The translations under genes and the position numbers were made by a program. From Barnesiella viscericola DSM 18177 (lineage in GTDB: Bacteria > Bacteroidota > Bacteroidia > Bacteroidales > Barnesiellaceae), in the NCBI RefSeq assembly GCF_000512915.1, contig NZ_CP007034.1, positions 2,046,001-2,110,000 on the forward strand: DNA of 64,000 bases, given 5' to 3'. This document shows positions 1 through 7,325 of this stretch, piece by piece. The notes under the pieces were generated by a model, which had not been told where the DNA came from, did no database searches, and worked only from the letters and a program-made list of their open reading frames with translations. Positions within the stretch are counted from its first letter, which is position 1. Each line of letters begins with the position of its first letter.

Positions 1-153
1 CCAGAGCAGAGCCTGTTTGTCGGGCGCAATGCGGGCCCATTCGTCTACGACGTCATACCCGAAGTTGAAATTCTCGGGCACCTTTACCTTGAAATTCTGC
101 ATGAAGTCTTCCTGCGAGGAGAAAGAGGTCTTATCCAAAAAGCGTTCTAACAT
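1..153 (-). CDS. AMP-binding acyl-CoA synthetase, N-terminal fragment
   Basis: The reverse strand opens an ATG at 153 that reads to the window edge, giving about 51 residues that begin MLERFLDKTSFSSQEDFMQN and reach a region with DEWARIAP. This resembles the start of AMP-dependent acyl-CoA synthetases, where a short helical lead precedes the adenylate-forming domain. The XRE-cupin regulator lies about 100 bases upstream on the same strand, a pairing I recall from Bacteroidales, so it may control this gene. The catalytic domain is outside the window, so substrate cannot be judged. Confidence 0.6.
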   Translation of the reverse strand, partial: MLERFLDKTSFSSQEDFMQNFKVKVPENFNFGYDVVDEWARIAPDKQALLW

Positions 154-254
154 AATCGTGTATCTGATGCGAGAAGGGTATGAATCTCCCTTCTCTTGTT
201 TTCTTGATGTTTATAAAAAAATAAATGAGTGGCAGCAACGGCTTTTCTCCCTCG

Positions 255-809
255 TTAAAAGATGATGGCCAGGAACCGTACCGGTTTGTCGCCGATGGTC
301 TTCATACCGTGGGGACGGGTGGAGTCGAAAATGATGCTGTCACCCTCGTGGAGTACAAGCTCCTTCTCGCCGATGCGCAGGTGCATGCTTCCCTCCATCA
401 CGATGTTGAACTCCTGTCCCGGGTGGGTGTTGAGGGTGAAGGGAGCCTCGGGAGCCGAGGGCTCTACGGTCACCATGAAGGGGTCGGCCTTGCGGTTGGC
501 AAACCCGGCGGCCAACGACTGGTATTTGTAGGCCTTGGTGCGCTCGACGGCCACCCCCTTGTCCTTGCGGGTGAGGAAATAGGAGTTCATGCGGGGCTCG
601 TAGCCAAACATGAGGGCAGGCAATTCTACCCCATAATGGCGGGCAATCTGGTGCAGGAAACTCACGGGAATATCTTTTTCGCCCGACTCGTATCCCCGGT
701 AGGTTTCGAGGTCGATGTGGCAGGCGGCGGCAATCTCTTCGGGCGTCAGGTCGAGTGCGTCACGCAATCCGACAAGACGTTCGGCTATCTGTTTTATCTC
801 TTCACTCAT
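255..809 (-). CDS. XRE-family HTH regulator with C-terminal cupin domain
   Basis: A 184-residue protein with two domains. Residues about 8-65 form an XRE-type helix-turn-helix (LTPEEIAAACHIDLETYRGY is the recognition region). Residues about 110-184 form a small cupin barrel (HPGQEFNIVMEGSMHLRIG, then GDSIIFDSTRPHGM). Proteins of this architecture sense a small ligand in the cupin and repress or activate nearby metabolic genes. It lies upstream of, and co-directional with, the acyl-CoA synthetase fragment, which is its most likely target. Length and domain order are normal. The ligand is unknown. Confidence 0.88.
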   Translation of the reverse strand: MSEEIKQIAERLVGLRDALDLTPEEIAAACHIDLETYRGYESGEKDIPVSFLHQIARHYGVELPALMFGYEPRMNSYFLTRKDKGVAVERTKAYKYQSLAAGFANRKADPFMVTVEPSAPEAPFTLNTHPGQEFNIVMEGSMHLRIGEKELVLHEGDSIIFDSTRPHGMKTIGDKPVRFLAIIF

Positions 810-845
810 AATGCAAATGTTTAAAAGAGGATTAAATATCTCTTA

Positions 846-853
846 CAAAATTA
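846..853 (-). promoter_or_regulatory. Candidate -7 element of the XRE-cupin gene
   Basis: On the minus strand this reads TAATTTTG, matching the Bacteroidota -7 consensus TAnnTTTG, 36 bases before the ATG. No good TTTG is seen 19-21 bases further upstream, so support is partial. Confidence 0.35.
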
Positions 854-984
854 GCAAAACGAGAAAGAAAAAAGGAAAAATGAAATGGAAATAGGTCGGT
901 AGATTCTATTTTGTAACTTTTATTAAGAAAAGTGCTGCCGAGCGACAGCCGTTGTTGCGCATTTGCAAAACGGGTGTGCAATCT

Positions 985-2412
985 CTACTCTTCGCCCTCG
1001 GCCTGAGGTACATACTGGTAGGCGCCGATGTCTACCCGTTCGAGGCGGGAGTTGCCATACATGTCCTTGTCGAGAGGCGGCTGGGCAAATGCCGGGTCGC
1101 CCTTGCCGATGGCACCCGACTCTTCGGAGCCTATCTGGTAGTTGTAGTAGTAATGCTCTTCGCCCGTAGCCTTGAAGAGCGGCATGCCGCCCCACACGGT
1201 GTTGATAAAGTTGGCGTCGTCTTCACCCATGGAGTTGAAGAGACAGGAGCGGAAGAGGACATGGCTGCCCGTGAAATCGATACCCGACACCTCGGAGCTC
1301 TTTCCGCAGAGTATCGAGTTGTTGAAGCTGGCTCGCAGCAGTGGAGCGCCGCCCTGTATGGAGTCGGCCGCGGCACAATAGCCCAGCGTTACGATGGGGG
1401 CGGTAATCACGTCGTAGAAATAGTAGTTGACGATGGTGCAGTGGGTAAAGTCGGCAGCCCCGCCCGTGAGCGAGAGCACGGCCCCGGCGGCGTCCGACAG
1501 TTCGCTGTTCCAGCAGTAGAGCCGGCTGTATTTCGAGGTGATGAGGTTGCCCGACGAGTTGCGTATGCGCGAGTTGGCGATTTCGAGACGCATCTCTTCG
1601 GTGGCACACGAGTCGAGTACGATGCCCGAGCTCATGCCCCGCACATAGGCATGGGCGATTTTGTTCCCCACGCTCTCGGGGTAGAAGCGTATGCCGCCCC
1701 ACTGTCCCCCCAGGTTGTCGTAGGGGAGGTCGGCGAAGAGTCGGTCGAGCCGGTCGCCCCGAATCTGTATGGGAGCCTCCTGCGTTCCTTCGGCCTGCAA
1801 GCGGCCCTGTACCAGCAGCGAGGCCCGGTTGTGGAAATGTAGCCGCGCCCCCGGGTCGAGTTGGAGGGTAGCCCCCGGTGCCACTACCAGACTGTCGTAG
1901 ATGAGGTAGGGCCGGTCGGCCGTGAGGCGGGTATCGGCGGTGAGCGTCTCGCCCCGCTTGATGATTACGTCCTGCCCGTAGGCGGTGAGCTTCACGTCTT
2001 GCTGCACCCCGTTGGTGAGGAAGACAATCGAGTCGACGATGAAGATGGGATTGTCCTCGTTGGTGGGGTCGATGTTGGCCTCGACAAAGACGTAGAGACT
2101 GTCTTTGCCCCGAATCTCGACATCGGTGAAATAGTCGCCCGACATGCCGTCGACGTTGATATGGAAGCCCGAATGTTCGGCATCGGCCAGCTTGATGCTC
2201 GAGATGTTGAGCGATTTCTTGTTGGGGTTGTAGATGCGGAACGAGCGGGTCGAGGTTCCTATCGTGGTGAACACGGTGTCGAAGGCTACCGTGTCGGTCG
2301 AGAATGCGAGCACGTGCGACGGACTCGTGGTGAAGTCGTCGTCGATGCAGCCGGTCAGCCACGTGGCGACCAGCAGGCACAGCGAACAGATGGCAGCGGT
2401 TATCCCTCTCAT
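985..2412 (-). CDS. Lipoprotein with right-handed parallel beta-helix
   Basis: A 475-residue exported lipoprotein. The signal peptide ends in a lipobox (WLTGC, Cys about 22) followed by Asp residues (IDDDF), a context compatible with surface or envelope lipoproteins. The first 140 residues look like an Ig-like/DUF1573-type beta domain (FRIYNPNKKSLNISSI). From about residue 150 onward short beta-strand rungs repeat (GQWGGIRFYP, HAYVRGMSSGIVLD, SNSGNLI-like turns), as in parallel beta-helix proteins. No catalytic pectate-lyase type residues were identified. Homologues are common in Bacteroidales with no assigned function. It appears monocistronic. Confidence 0.75.
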   Translation of the reverse strand: MRGITAAICSLCLLVATWLTGCIDDDFTTSPSHVLAFSTDTVAFDTVFTTIGTSTRSFRIYNPNKKSLNISSIKLADAEHSGFHINVDGMSGDYFTDVEIRGKDSLYVFVEANIDPTNEDNPIFIVDSIVFLTNGVQQDVKLTAYGQDVIIKRGETLTADTRLTADRPYLIYDSLVVAPGATLQLDPGARLHFHNRASLLVQGRLQAEGTQEAPIQIRGDRLDRLFADLPYDNLGGQWGGIRFYPESVGNKIAHAYVRGMSSGIVLDSCATEEMRLEIANSRIRNSSGNLITSKYSRLYCWNSELSDAAGAVLSLTGGAADFTHCTIVNYYFYDVITAPIVTLGYCAAADSIQGGAPLLRASFNNSILCGKSSEVSGIDFTGSHVLFRSCLFNSMGEDDANFINTVWGGMPLFKATGEEHYYYNYQIGSEESGAIGKGDPAFAQPPLDKDMYGNSRLERVDIGAYQYVPQAEGEE

Positions 2413-2488
2413 GATATTATAAAAACGGTACCCGTGCCGCTTTATTGCAACCCGCCGGTGATTTCTTCGCGACGGGAATAAAAACGGA

Positions 2489-2520
2489 TTTGTAAAATCA
2501 GATTCTTTTCTTTAAGTTTG
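2489..2520 (+). promoter_or_regulatory. Promoter of the ybjQ-like gene
   Basis: TTTG at 2489-2492 and TAAGTTTG at 2513-2520 are separated by 20 bases, a full match to the Bacteroidota -33/-7 promoter. It sits about 105 bases before the ATG at 2626, leaving a long leader. Confidence 0.65.
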
Positions 2521-2533
2521 CTCAACGATAGCG

Positions 2534-2604
2534 AGGGGTGAGACCTGAGGCAAGTGAAAGCGTCGGGTTCAACCGGTGATGAAGCTCAGCCTGCCTTATC
2601 CCCT
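2534..2604 (+). ncRNA. Structured 5' leader of unknown class before ybjQ-like gene
   Basis: The untranslated leader can fold into nested helices: AGGGG 2534-2538 with CCCCT 2600-2604, TGAGGCA 2546-2552 with TGCCTTA 2592-2598, and a 6-bp hairpin 2561-2566/2573-2578 closing a GTTCAA loop. A competing helix CTGAG 2545-2549 with CTCAG 2585-2589 excludes the second stem. Alternative pairings of this sort are riboswitch-like, but the sequence does not match any aptamer I recognise, so this is a candidate only. Confidence 0.3.
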
Positions 2605-2625
2605 GATAATATAAACACAGAGACT

Positions 2626-2946
2626 ATGTTACTGACGACAACGCCCACGGTAGAGGGGCGACGAATTGTGACCTATTACGGGGTGGTGACCGGCGAGACC
2701 ATTATCGGGGCCAATGTGATGCGTGACTTCATGGCCGGCATACGCGACTTTTTCGGCGGCCGCTCGGGTGCCTATGAAGAGGTGTTGCGCGAAGCGAAGA
2801 ACACGGCACTCGAAGAGATGGCGCAAGAGGCGCAGCGGCTGGGTGCCAACGCCGTGGTGGGCATCGACCTCGACTACGAGACGGTGGGCGGCTCGGGCAG
2901 CATGTTGATGGTGACGTGCAGCGGTACGGCCGTGCGCATCGAGTAA
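2626..2946 (+). CDS. YbjQ/UPF0145 family protein
   Basis: A 106-residue protein of the YbjQ (UPF0145) family, small soluble pentamer-forming proteins of uncertain function with a dodecin-like core. Typical features are a Gly-rich stretch ([15 protein letters not shown]), a central helix ([20 protein letters not shown]) and the final strand pattern [12 protein letters not shown]. An in-frame upstream extension to 2554 exists but falls inside the structured leader and lacks conservation, so the ATG at 2626 is chosen. lpxB follows after 27 bases on the same strand and may be co-transcribed. Confidence 0.85.
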   Translation: MLLTTTPTVEGRRIVTYYGVVTGETIIGANVMRDFMAGIRDFFGGRSGAYEEVLREAKNTALEEMAQEAQRLGANAVVGIDLDYETVGGSGSMLMVTCSGTAVRIE

Positions 2947-2973
2947 GAAAGTGTAATTGAAATCGTTTCGTCT

Positions 2974-4101
2974 ATGAAATACTATTTGATTGCCGGCGAG
3001 GCTTCGGGCGACCTGCATGCCTCGAACTTGATGAAGGCGTTGAAGCGCGAGGACCCCGATGCCGACTTCCGTTACTTCGGGGGCGACCTCATGGCGGCTT
3101 GTGGCGGCACGCTGGTGAAGCACTATCGCGACATGGCCTACATGGGCTTTATCCCGGTGCTGATGAATCTCGACAAGGTACTGGCCAATATGCGCCTGTG
3201 CAAGCAGGATATTGCCGCTTGGCGTCCCGATGTGGTGATTCTGGTCGACTACCCGGGTTTCAACTTGAAGATAGCCAAGTATGTGAAGAGCCGGTTGGGC
3301 CTGCCGGTCTACTATTATATTTCGCCCAAGATATGGGCCTGGAAGGAGTGGCGGGTGAAGAGTATCCGCCGCTATGTCGACCGGCTCTACTCCATCTTGC
3401 CCTTTGAGGTCGATTTCTATGCCCGCCACCACTATGCGGTGGAGTATGTGGGCAATCCCACGGTCGACGAACTGGCGGCGCGACCTTTTGCCGATGAGAC
3501 TTTCGATGAGTTTGTGACCGCCTGCGGATTGGAGCGCAAGCCCATCATTGCCCTGCTGGCCGGCAGCCGGGTGGCCGAAATCAAGAATAACCTGCCGCTG
3601 ATGATCGAGGCGGCCGAGGCCTATCCCGATTACCAACTGGTGGTGGCGGGAGCTCCCGGAATCCCGCCCCAACTCTATGCTCCCTATTTGCAGGGGCACC
3701 GGGTGAAGGTGGTCGAGGGCAAGACCTACCGGCTGTTGCAACAAAGCCGGGCTGCACTGGTCACCTCGGGGACCGCTACGCTCGAAACCGCTCTGCTGCG
3801 GGTGCCGCAGGTGGTGTGTTACTGGGTAGGCGGGGGCAAACTGTTCTACAAGACGTTCGAGAAGATTTTGCGGGTGCCTTACGTTTCGCTGGTCAATCTC
3901 ATAGCCGATGCCCCCGTGGTGTGCGAACTGTTGGGCTACCGGGCTACGGTCGAGAATCTGCGTCGTGAACTGGCTAGCCTGTTCGACGAAGAGAATCGGG
4001 AGCGCATGCTGGCCGGGTATGACCGGGTGGCTCGCCGGTTGGGCTCGCCGGGTGCGCCCGAGCAGGCCGCTCGCTCCATGGTGTCGGCCTTGCGGGGTTG
4101 A
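2974..4101 (+). CDS. lpxB: Lipid-A-disaccharide synthase
   Basis: A 375-residue GT19 glycosyltransferase that joins UDP-2,3-diacylglucosamine to lipid X, forming the lipid A disaccharide at the inner face of the cytoplasmic membrane. Family hallmarks are the N-terminal GEASGD (residues 7-12), the central ISPKIWAWKEWR, and the C-terminal VTSGTATLE nucleotide-sugar site. Length is normal. It follows the ybjQ-like gene closely and ends 7 bases before the convergent ABC ATPase gene. Confidence 0.96.
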   Translation: MKYYLIAGEASGDLHASNLMKALKREDPDADFRYFGGDLMAACGGTLVKHYRDMAYMGFIPVLMNLDKVLANMRLCKQDIAAWRPDVVILVDYPGFNLKIAKYVKSRLGLPVYYYISPKIWAWKEWRVKSIRRYVDRLYSILPFEVDFYARHHYAVEYVGNPTVDELAARPFADETFDEFVTACGLERKPIIALLAGSRVAEIKNNLPLMIEAAEAYPDYQLVVAGAPGIPPQLYAPYLQGHRVKVVEGKTYRLLQQSRAALVTSGTATLETALLRVPQVVCYWVGGGKLFYKTFEKILRVPYVSLVNLIADAPVVCELLGYRATVENLRRELASLFDEENRERMLAGYDRVARRLGSPGAPEQAARSMVSALRG

Positions 4102-4108
4102 GGATAAA

Positions 4109-5134
4109 TCAGTTCTGTTTTTTCAGCCGCTCGATGAGGGTGGCAAAGTCGTTGAAGGTCTGCGTGCCGGTCGGGGTGTGCAGGGAGAGCGTGTGCGCGT
4201 CGGTCACGGTGAGGCGGGGCAGTGCAGGCGAACTTTCACCGGGGGCGATGCGGCAGCCGTAGCTGTTGCGGTTGAGGGCATTGACCGTCCAGTGGAGCAG
4301 GGTGTCGTCGGTCGCTTCGACCACAATCTCCTGCTCCCACCGCACCGAGGGGTAATAGCTGCCGTGCGCGCGGTCGAAGCAGATGTCGCGACGGTCGAAC
4401 AGCGTGTCGAGGTCGCCGTTGAGAATGAGGTCCTCGGTCACGCCGCAGCTCATGCCCTGCCCCTTGCGCAGCAGCCACAGGCGGTCGGACAGGACGAGTG
4501 CCTGTTCGATGTCGTGGGTCGAGAGCAGAATCGCCTTCTGTTGCGTGGTGGCGATGCGGTGCAGCAGAGTCATGGTCTCGATGCGGCTTACGGCGTCGAG
4601 AAAGGCGGTGGGCTCGTCGAGAATCACCAGGGGGCACTCCTGGGCCAGCACCTTGGCAATCATTGCTTTTTGTTTTTCTCCGTCGGAGAGTTGCGCCATG
4701 TAGGTATGGGCCTTGTGGGCGATGCCCACGGCCTCGATGGCCTCTTCGACCACTTGTTGGTCGTGTCGGTCGAGCCGGCCGAAGAATCCGGTGTGGGGTT
4801 GTCGGCCCAGAGCTGCCAGTTCGTAAACGGTGAGTCCACCGGTCTGGGTCTTGTCGGTCAGTACCACGCCGATGAGGCGCGAGAGCTCCCGCTCCGAGAG
4901 CGTCGACAAGTCGCGACCTTCGAGCCGTATTTCACCCGCGAGGGGCGGTTGTGCGGCTGCGAGCGTGCGCAGCAGGGTCGATTTGCCCGACCCGTTGGCC
5001 CCCAGCAGACAGGTGAGTTCACCCCGGTGCAGCGCGAAGGTGAGGTGGTCGTGGACCGGTTTCACCCCCTTGTGCCCCGTTCGGTAGCCGATGCTCAACT
5101 GTTGAGCCGATAGTATGGTGGTCGCGCTCTCCAT
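4109..5134 (-). CDS. ABC transporter ATPase, iron siderophore/cobalamin type
   Basis: ATP-binding subunit of a FecE/BtuD-type importer. From the start MESATTIL it carries Walker A GANGSGKST, the signature LSDGEKQKA, Walker B LVILDEPTAFLD and the switch His in STHD. It is 341 residues, about 80-90 longer than minimal FecE/BtuD proteins; the extra C-terminal part (after about residue 250) has no motif I recognise. A longer in-frame opening upstream lies inside the permease gene; the chosen ATG overlaps the permease stop as TAATG, suggesting coupled translation. Confidence 0.92.
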   Translation of the reverse strand: MESATTILSAQQLSIGYRTGHKGVKPVHDHLTFALHRGELTCLLGANGSGKSTLLRTLAAAQPPLAGEIRLEGRDLSTLSERELSRLIGVVLTDKTQTGGLTVYELAALGRQPHTGFFGRLDRHDQQVVEEAIEAVGIAHKAHTYMAQLSDGEKQKAMIAKVLAQECPLVILDEPTAFLDAVSRIETMTLLHRIATTQQKAILLSTHDIEQALVLSDRLWLLRKGQGMSCGVTEDLILNGDLDTLFDRRDICFDRAHGSYYPSVRWEQEIVVEATDDTLLHWTVNALNRNSYGCRIAPGESSPALPRLTVTDAHTLSLHTPTGTQTFNDFATLIERLKKQN

Positions 5135-6183
5135 TAGTTGAAATATTGTATTTTGCGTTGGTTGATGATGACGTAGATGATGACCGGTGCTCCCAGTACC
5201 GGGGTGATGGCGTTGATGGGCAGGATACCCGACTCGCCCGGCAGAATGCAGATGAGGTTGCACAGCAGCGTGGTGACGGCGCCGCAGAGTAGCGTGACGG
5301 GCAGCAGGGTGTTGTGGTTCGAGGTACCCAGCAGCAGGCGGGCGATGTGCGGCACGGCCAGCCCGATGAACGAGATGGGGCCGCAGAAGGCGGTGGTCGA
5401 TGCGGTGAGCAGACCCGTGACGATAAGCAGCAGGTTGCGGGTGAGCTTGATGTTCACCCCCAGATTGGCGGCGTAGCGGTCGCCCAGCAACAGGGCGTTA
5501 AGCGGTTTGATGAGGAGAATGGCGATGGCCAGCCCTACTGATACCGACAGGGCGAAGTAGGGAAGCTGCTCGCCGGTGACGCCGCTGAAATTGCCCATGC
5601 CCCAGATGGTGTAGGAGTGTACCCCCTCGGCCGTGGCAAAGTAGTTGAGCAGCGAGATGACCGACGAGGTGATGTATCCCACCATGATGCCCACGATGAG
5701 CAGCATGATGTTGTTCTTGACCAGAGTCGAGAAGAAGAGAATCGTTCCCAGCACGACGATTGATCCGGCGAAAGCCCCCGCGATAATGGCGGTAAAGCCC
5801 GTGAGGGTGGTCGACCCGGTGAGACCCAGGCTCCCCCCGCAGAAGAGCATGACCAGTGCCACGCCCAGACTGGCTCCCGTGTCGATGCCCAGAATCGAGG
5901 GACCCGCCAGCGGGTTGTTGAAGGCGGTTTGGAGCAGCAGACCCGCCACGGCTAGCGCGGCACCCGAGAGCAGCGCGGCTACCATCTGTGGCAGACGCGA
6001 TTCGAGTACGATGAAGCGCCACACCTCCTTCTCGCACTCCCGTCCGCAGAGAATATCCCACACGGCCGAGGCCGGTATCTGCACCGATCCGAACCACAGG
6101 TTGGCGGCACACAGCACGCCCAGCAGCAGAATCAGCAGGACGATGAGGCGTTTTTCGCGCAGTTTGTCGGGACGGGCATTCAT
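5134..6183 (-). CDS. FecCD-type ABC transporter permease
   Basis: A 349-residue integral membrane protein of the FecCD/BtuC family with about ten hydrophobic helices. Family motifs include RLPQMVAALLSGAALAVAG near residue 65, the Gly/Pro-rich NNPLAGPSILGIDTGA, and FCGPISFIGLAVPHIARLL near residue 265, the coupling region for the ATPase. It overlaps the substrate-binding protein gene by 4 bases (ATGA) and the ATPase gene by one base, so the three genes form one operon. Confidence 0.95.
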   Translation of the reverse strand: MNARPDKLREKRLIVLLILLLGVLCAANLWFGSVQIPASAVWDILCGRECEKEVWRFIVLESRLPQMVAALLSGAALAVAGLLLQTAFNNPLAGPSILGIDTGASLGVALVMLFCGGSLGLTGSTTLTGFTAIIAGAFAGSIVVLGTILFFSTLVKNNIMLLIVGIMVGYITSSVISLLNYFATAEGVHSYTIWGMGNFSGVTGEQLPYFALSVSVGLAIAILLIKPLNALLLGDRYAANLGVNIKLTRNLLLIVTGLLTASTTAFCGPISFIGLAVPHIARLLLGTSNHNTLLPVTLLCGAVTTLLCNLICILPGESGILPINAITPVLGAPVIIYVIINQRKIQYFN

Positions 6184-7313
6184 TCGGACAGGGGTTGGAA
6201 ATAACGGAGTTGATAATCGGGGAAGCGGTCGGGGTGGAAGAGAGCCGCCAGCTCCTGCAACAGCAGGTCGGGCCGGAAGGGAGTCTCTTCGTAATAGTTG
6301 CAGGCGGCTGTGTTGCAGCCGTAGATGTTATGTTCGCGGAACGCCTTGAAGCGGGCATAGGGGGCATACTCCTTTTGCAAGGCCTTGTAGGAGAGTTGGC
6401 CCACGTTGAACGACTTGATGAGCCAGATGTCGGCCTCGCCGGCCCGGTTGAACACCGTCTCGAAGGCGAGGGGAATGGAACCCGACTCGCCGTTGTCGCT
6501 CCACGGATAGGAGCCTCCGGCATCGGCAAAGATCCGGGCCATGTAGCTCTTCCCGCCCGGCATGTACCAGGCCGAGCCGCTCTTCAATTCGCTGATGACC
6601 ATCGGTGCCGAGCCGGTGTGCTCCACCTGCTCTTTCAGCCGGTTGTAGCGTTGCTCGATTTGGGTGAAGAGCGAATCGGCTTCGGTCTCTTTCCCGTAGA
6701 GCAGCCCCAGCAGTTTAATCCATTCGGCGCGACCCAGCGGCGAGGTTTCGAGGTAGTCGGCGCACTCGACGATGGGAATACCCATCTTGCCGATGCGTCC
6801 GTAGCCCGCATTCTCGAAGGGCGACAGCAATATGGCGTCGGGCGATAGCTCCATCACCCGTTCGATGTCGGGGCTCGTCGAGTTGCCGGCATCGACCAGT
6901 CGACCGGCTTGGGCCCGTTCGAGCAGGGCCGGCGTCTTGATATAGGCAAGGTCGCACACGCCGCCTATCCGGTCGAGCGCCCCCAGCATTTCGAGGGCGC
7001 TGGCGTGTACCGACGAGTAGACCAGCGACTTTTCGAGGGGTGTCCTCACCACCGTACCTTGCGGCAGCGAGTCGGGCAAAGGCGCCTCGCGGGGGACGAG
7101 CAGGTAGCGGTGCAGCAGTCGGGTGGTGTCCCAGGGATTTGTGATAGCCACATCGGTATAAGTGTCGTGACGGATTATCGAGAGCAGGTCGGCATGATGC
7201 ACGAGGGTGTCGTTGCCGGTCGCTCCGTCGGTCGACTGACGCTTCGGGTTCTGGCATTGCACCGTGAGGAGCAGGAGCGCGACGAGTGAAATCCATCGAA
7301 ACAAATTCTTCAT
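6180..7313 (-). CDS. Periplasmic iron-siderophore/cobalamin binding lipoprotein
   Basis: A 377-residue substrate-binding lipoprotein. The signal peptide ends LLLLTVQC (Cys 20). The mature part has two Rossmann-like lobes typical of class III periplasmic binding proteins: residues about 110-200 (LEMLGALDRIGGVCDLAYIK, LSPDAILLSPFENAG) and a second lobe after about 240 (SGSAWYMPGGKSYMARIFADAG). It feeds the adjacent permease and ATPase, which follow at once. The ligand cannot be read from sequence; there is no cobalamin riboswitch or TonB receptor gene next to it, so siderophore or haem-type ligands are equally possible. Confidence 0.88.
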   Translation of the reverse strand: MKNLFRWISLVALLLLTVQCQNPKRQSTDGATGNDTLVHHADLLSIIRHDTYTDVAITNPWDTTRLLHRYLLVPREAPLPDSLPQGTVVRTPLEKSLVYSSVHASALEMLGALDRIGGVCDLAYIKTPALLERAQAGRLVDAGNSTSPDIERVMELSPDAILLSPFENAGYGRIGKMGIPIVECADYLETSPLGRAEWIKLLGLLYGKETEADSLFTQIEQRYNRLKEQVEHTGSAPMVISELKSGSAWYMPGGKSYMARIFADAGGSYPWSDNGESGSIPLAFETVFNRAGEADIWLIKSFNVGQLSYKALQKEYAPYARFKAFREHNIYGCNTAACNYYEETPFRPDLLLQELAALFHPDRFPDYQLRYFQPLSE

Positions 7314-7325
7314 AGCGGTAAAGGA

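Noticed and set aside
2521-2625. TPP or cobalamin riboswitch
   Set aside because: GGGGTG and CTGAG recall TPP elements, but the conserved second half is missing, and the gene downstream is not a thiamine or B12 gene.
4109-7313. Cobalamin (btuFCD) assignment of the importer
   Set aside because: No B12 riboswitch or BtuB receptor nearby; left as siderophore/cobalamin type.
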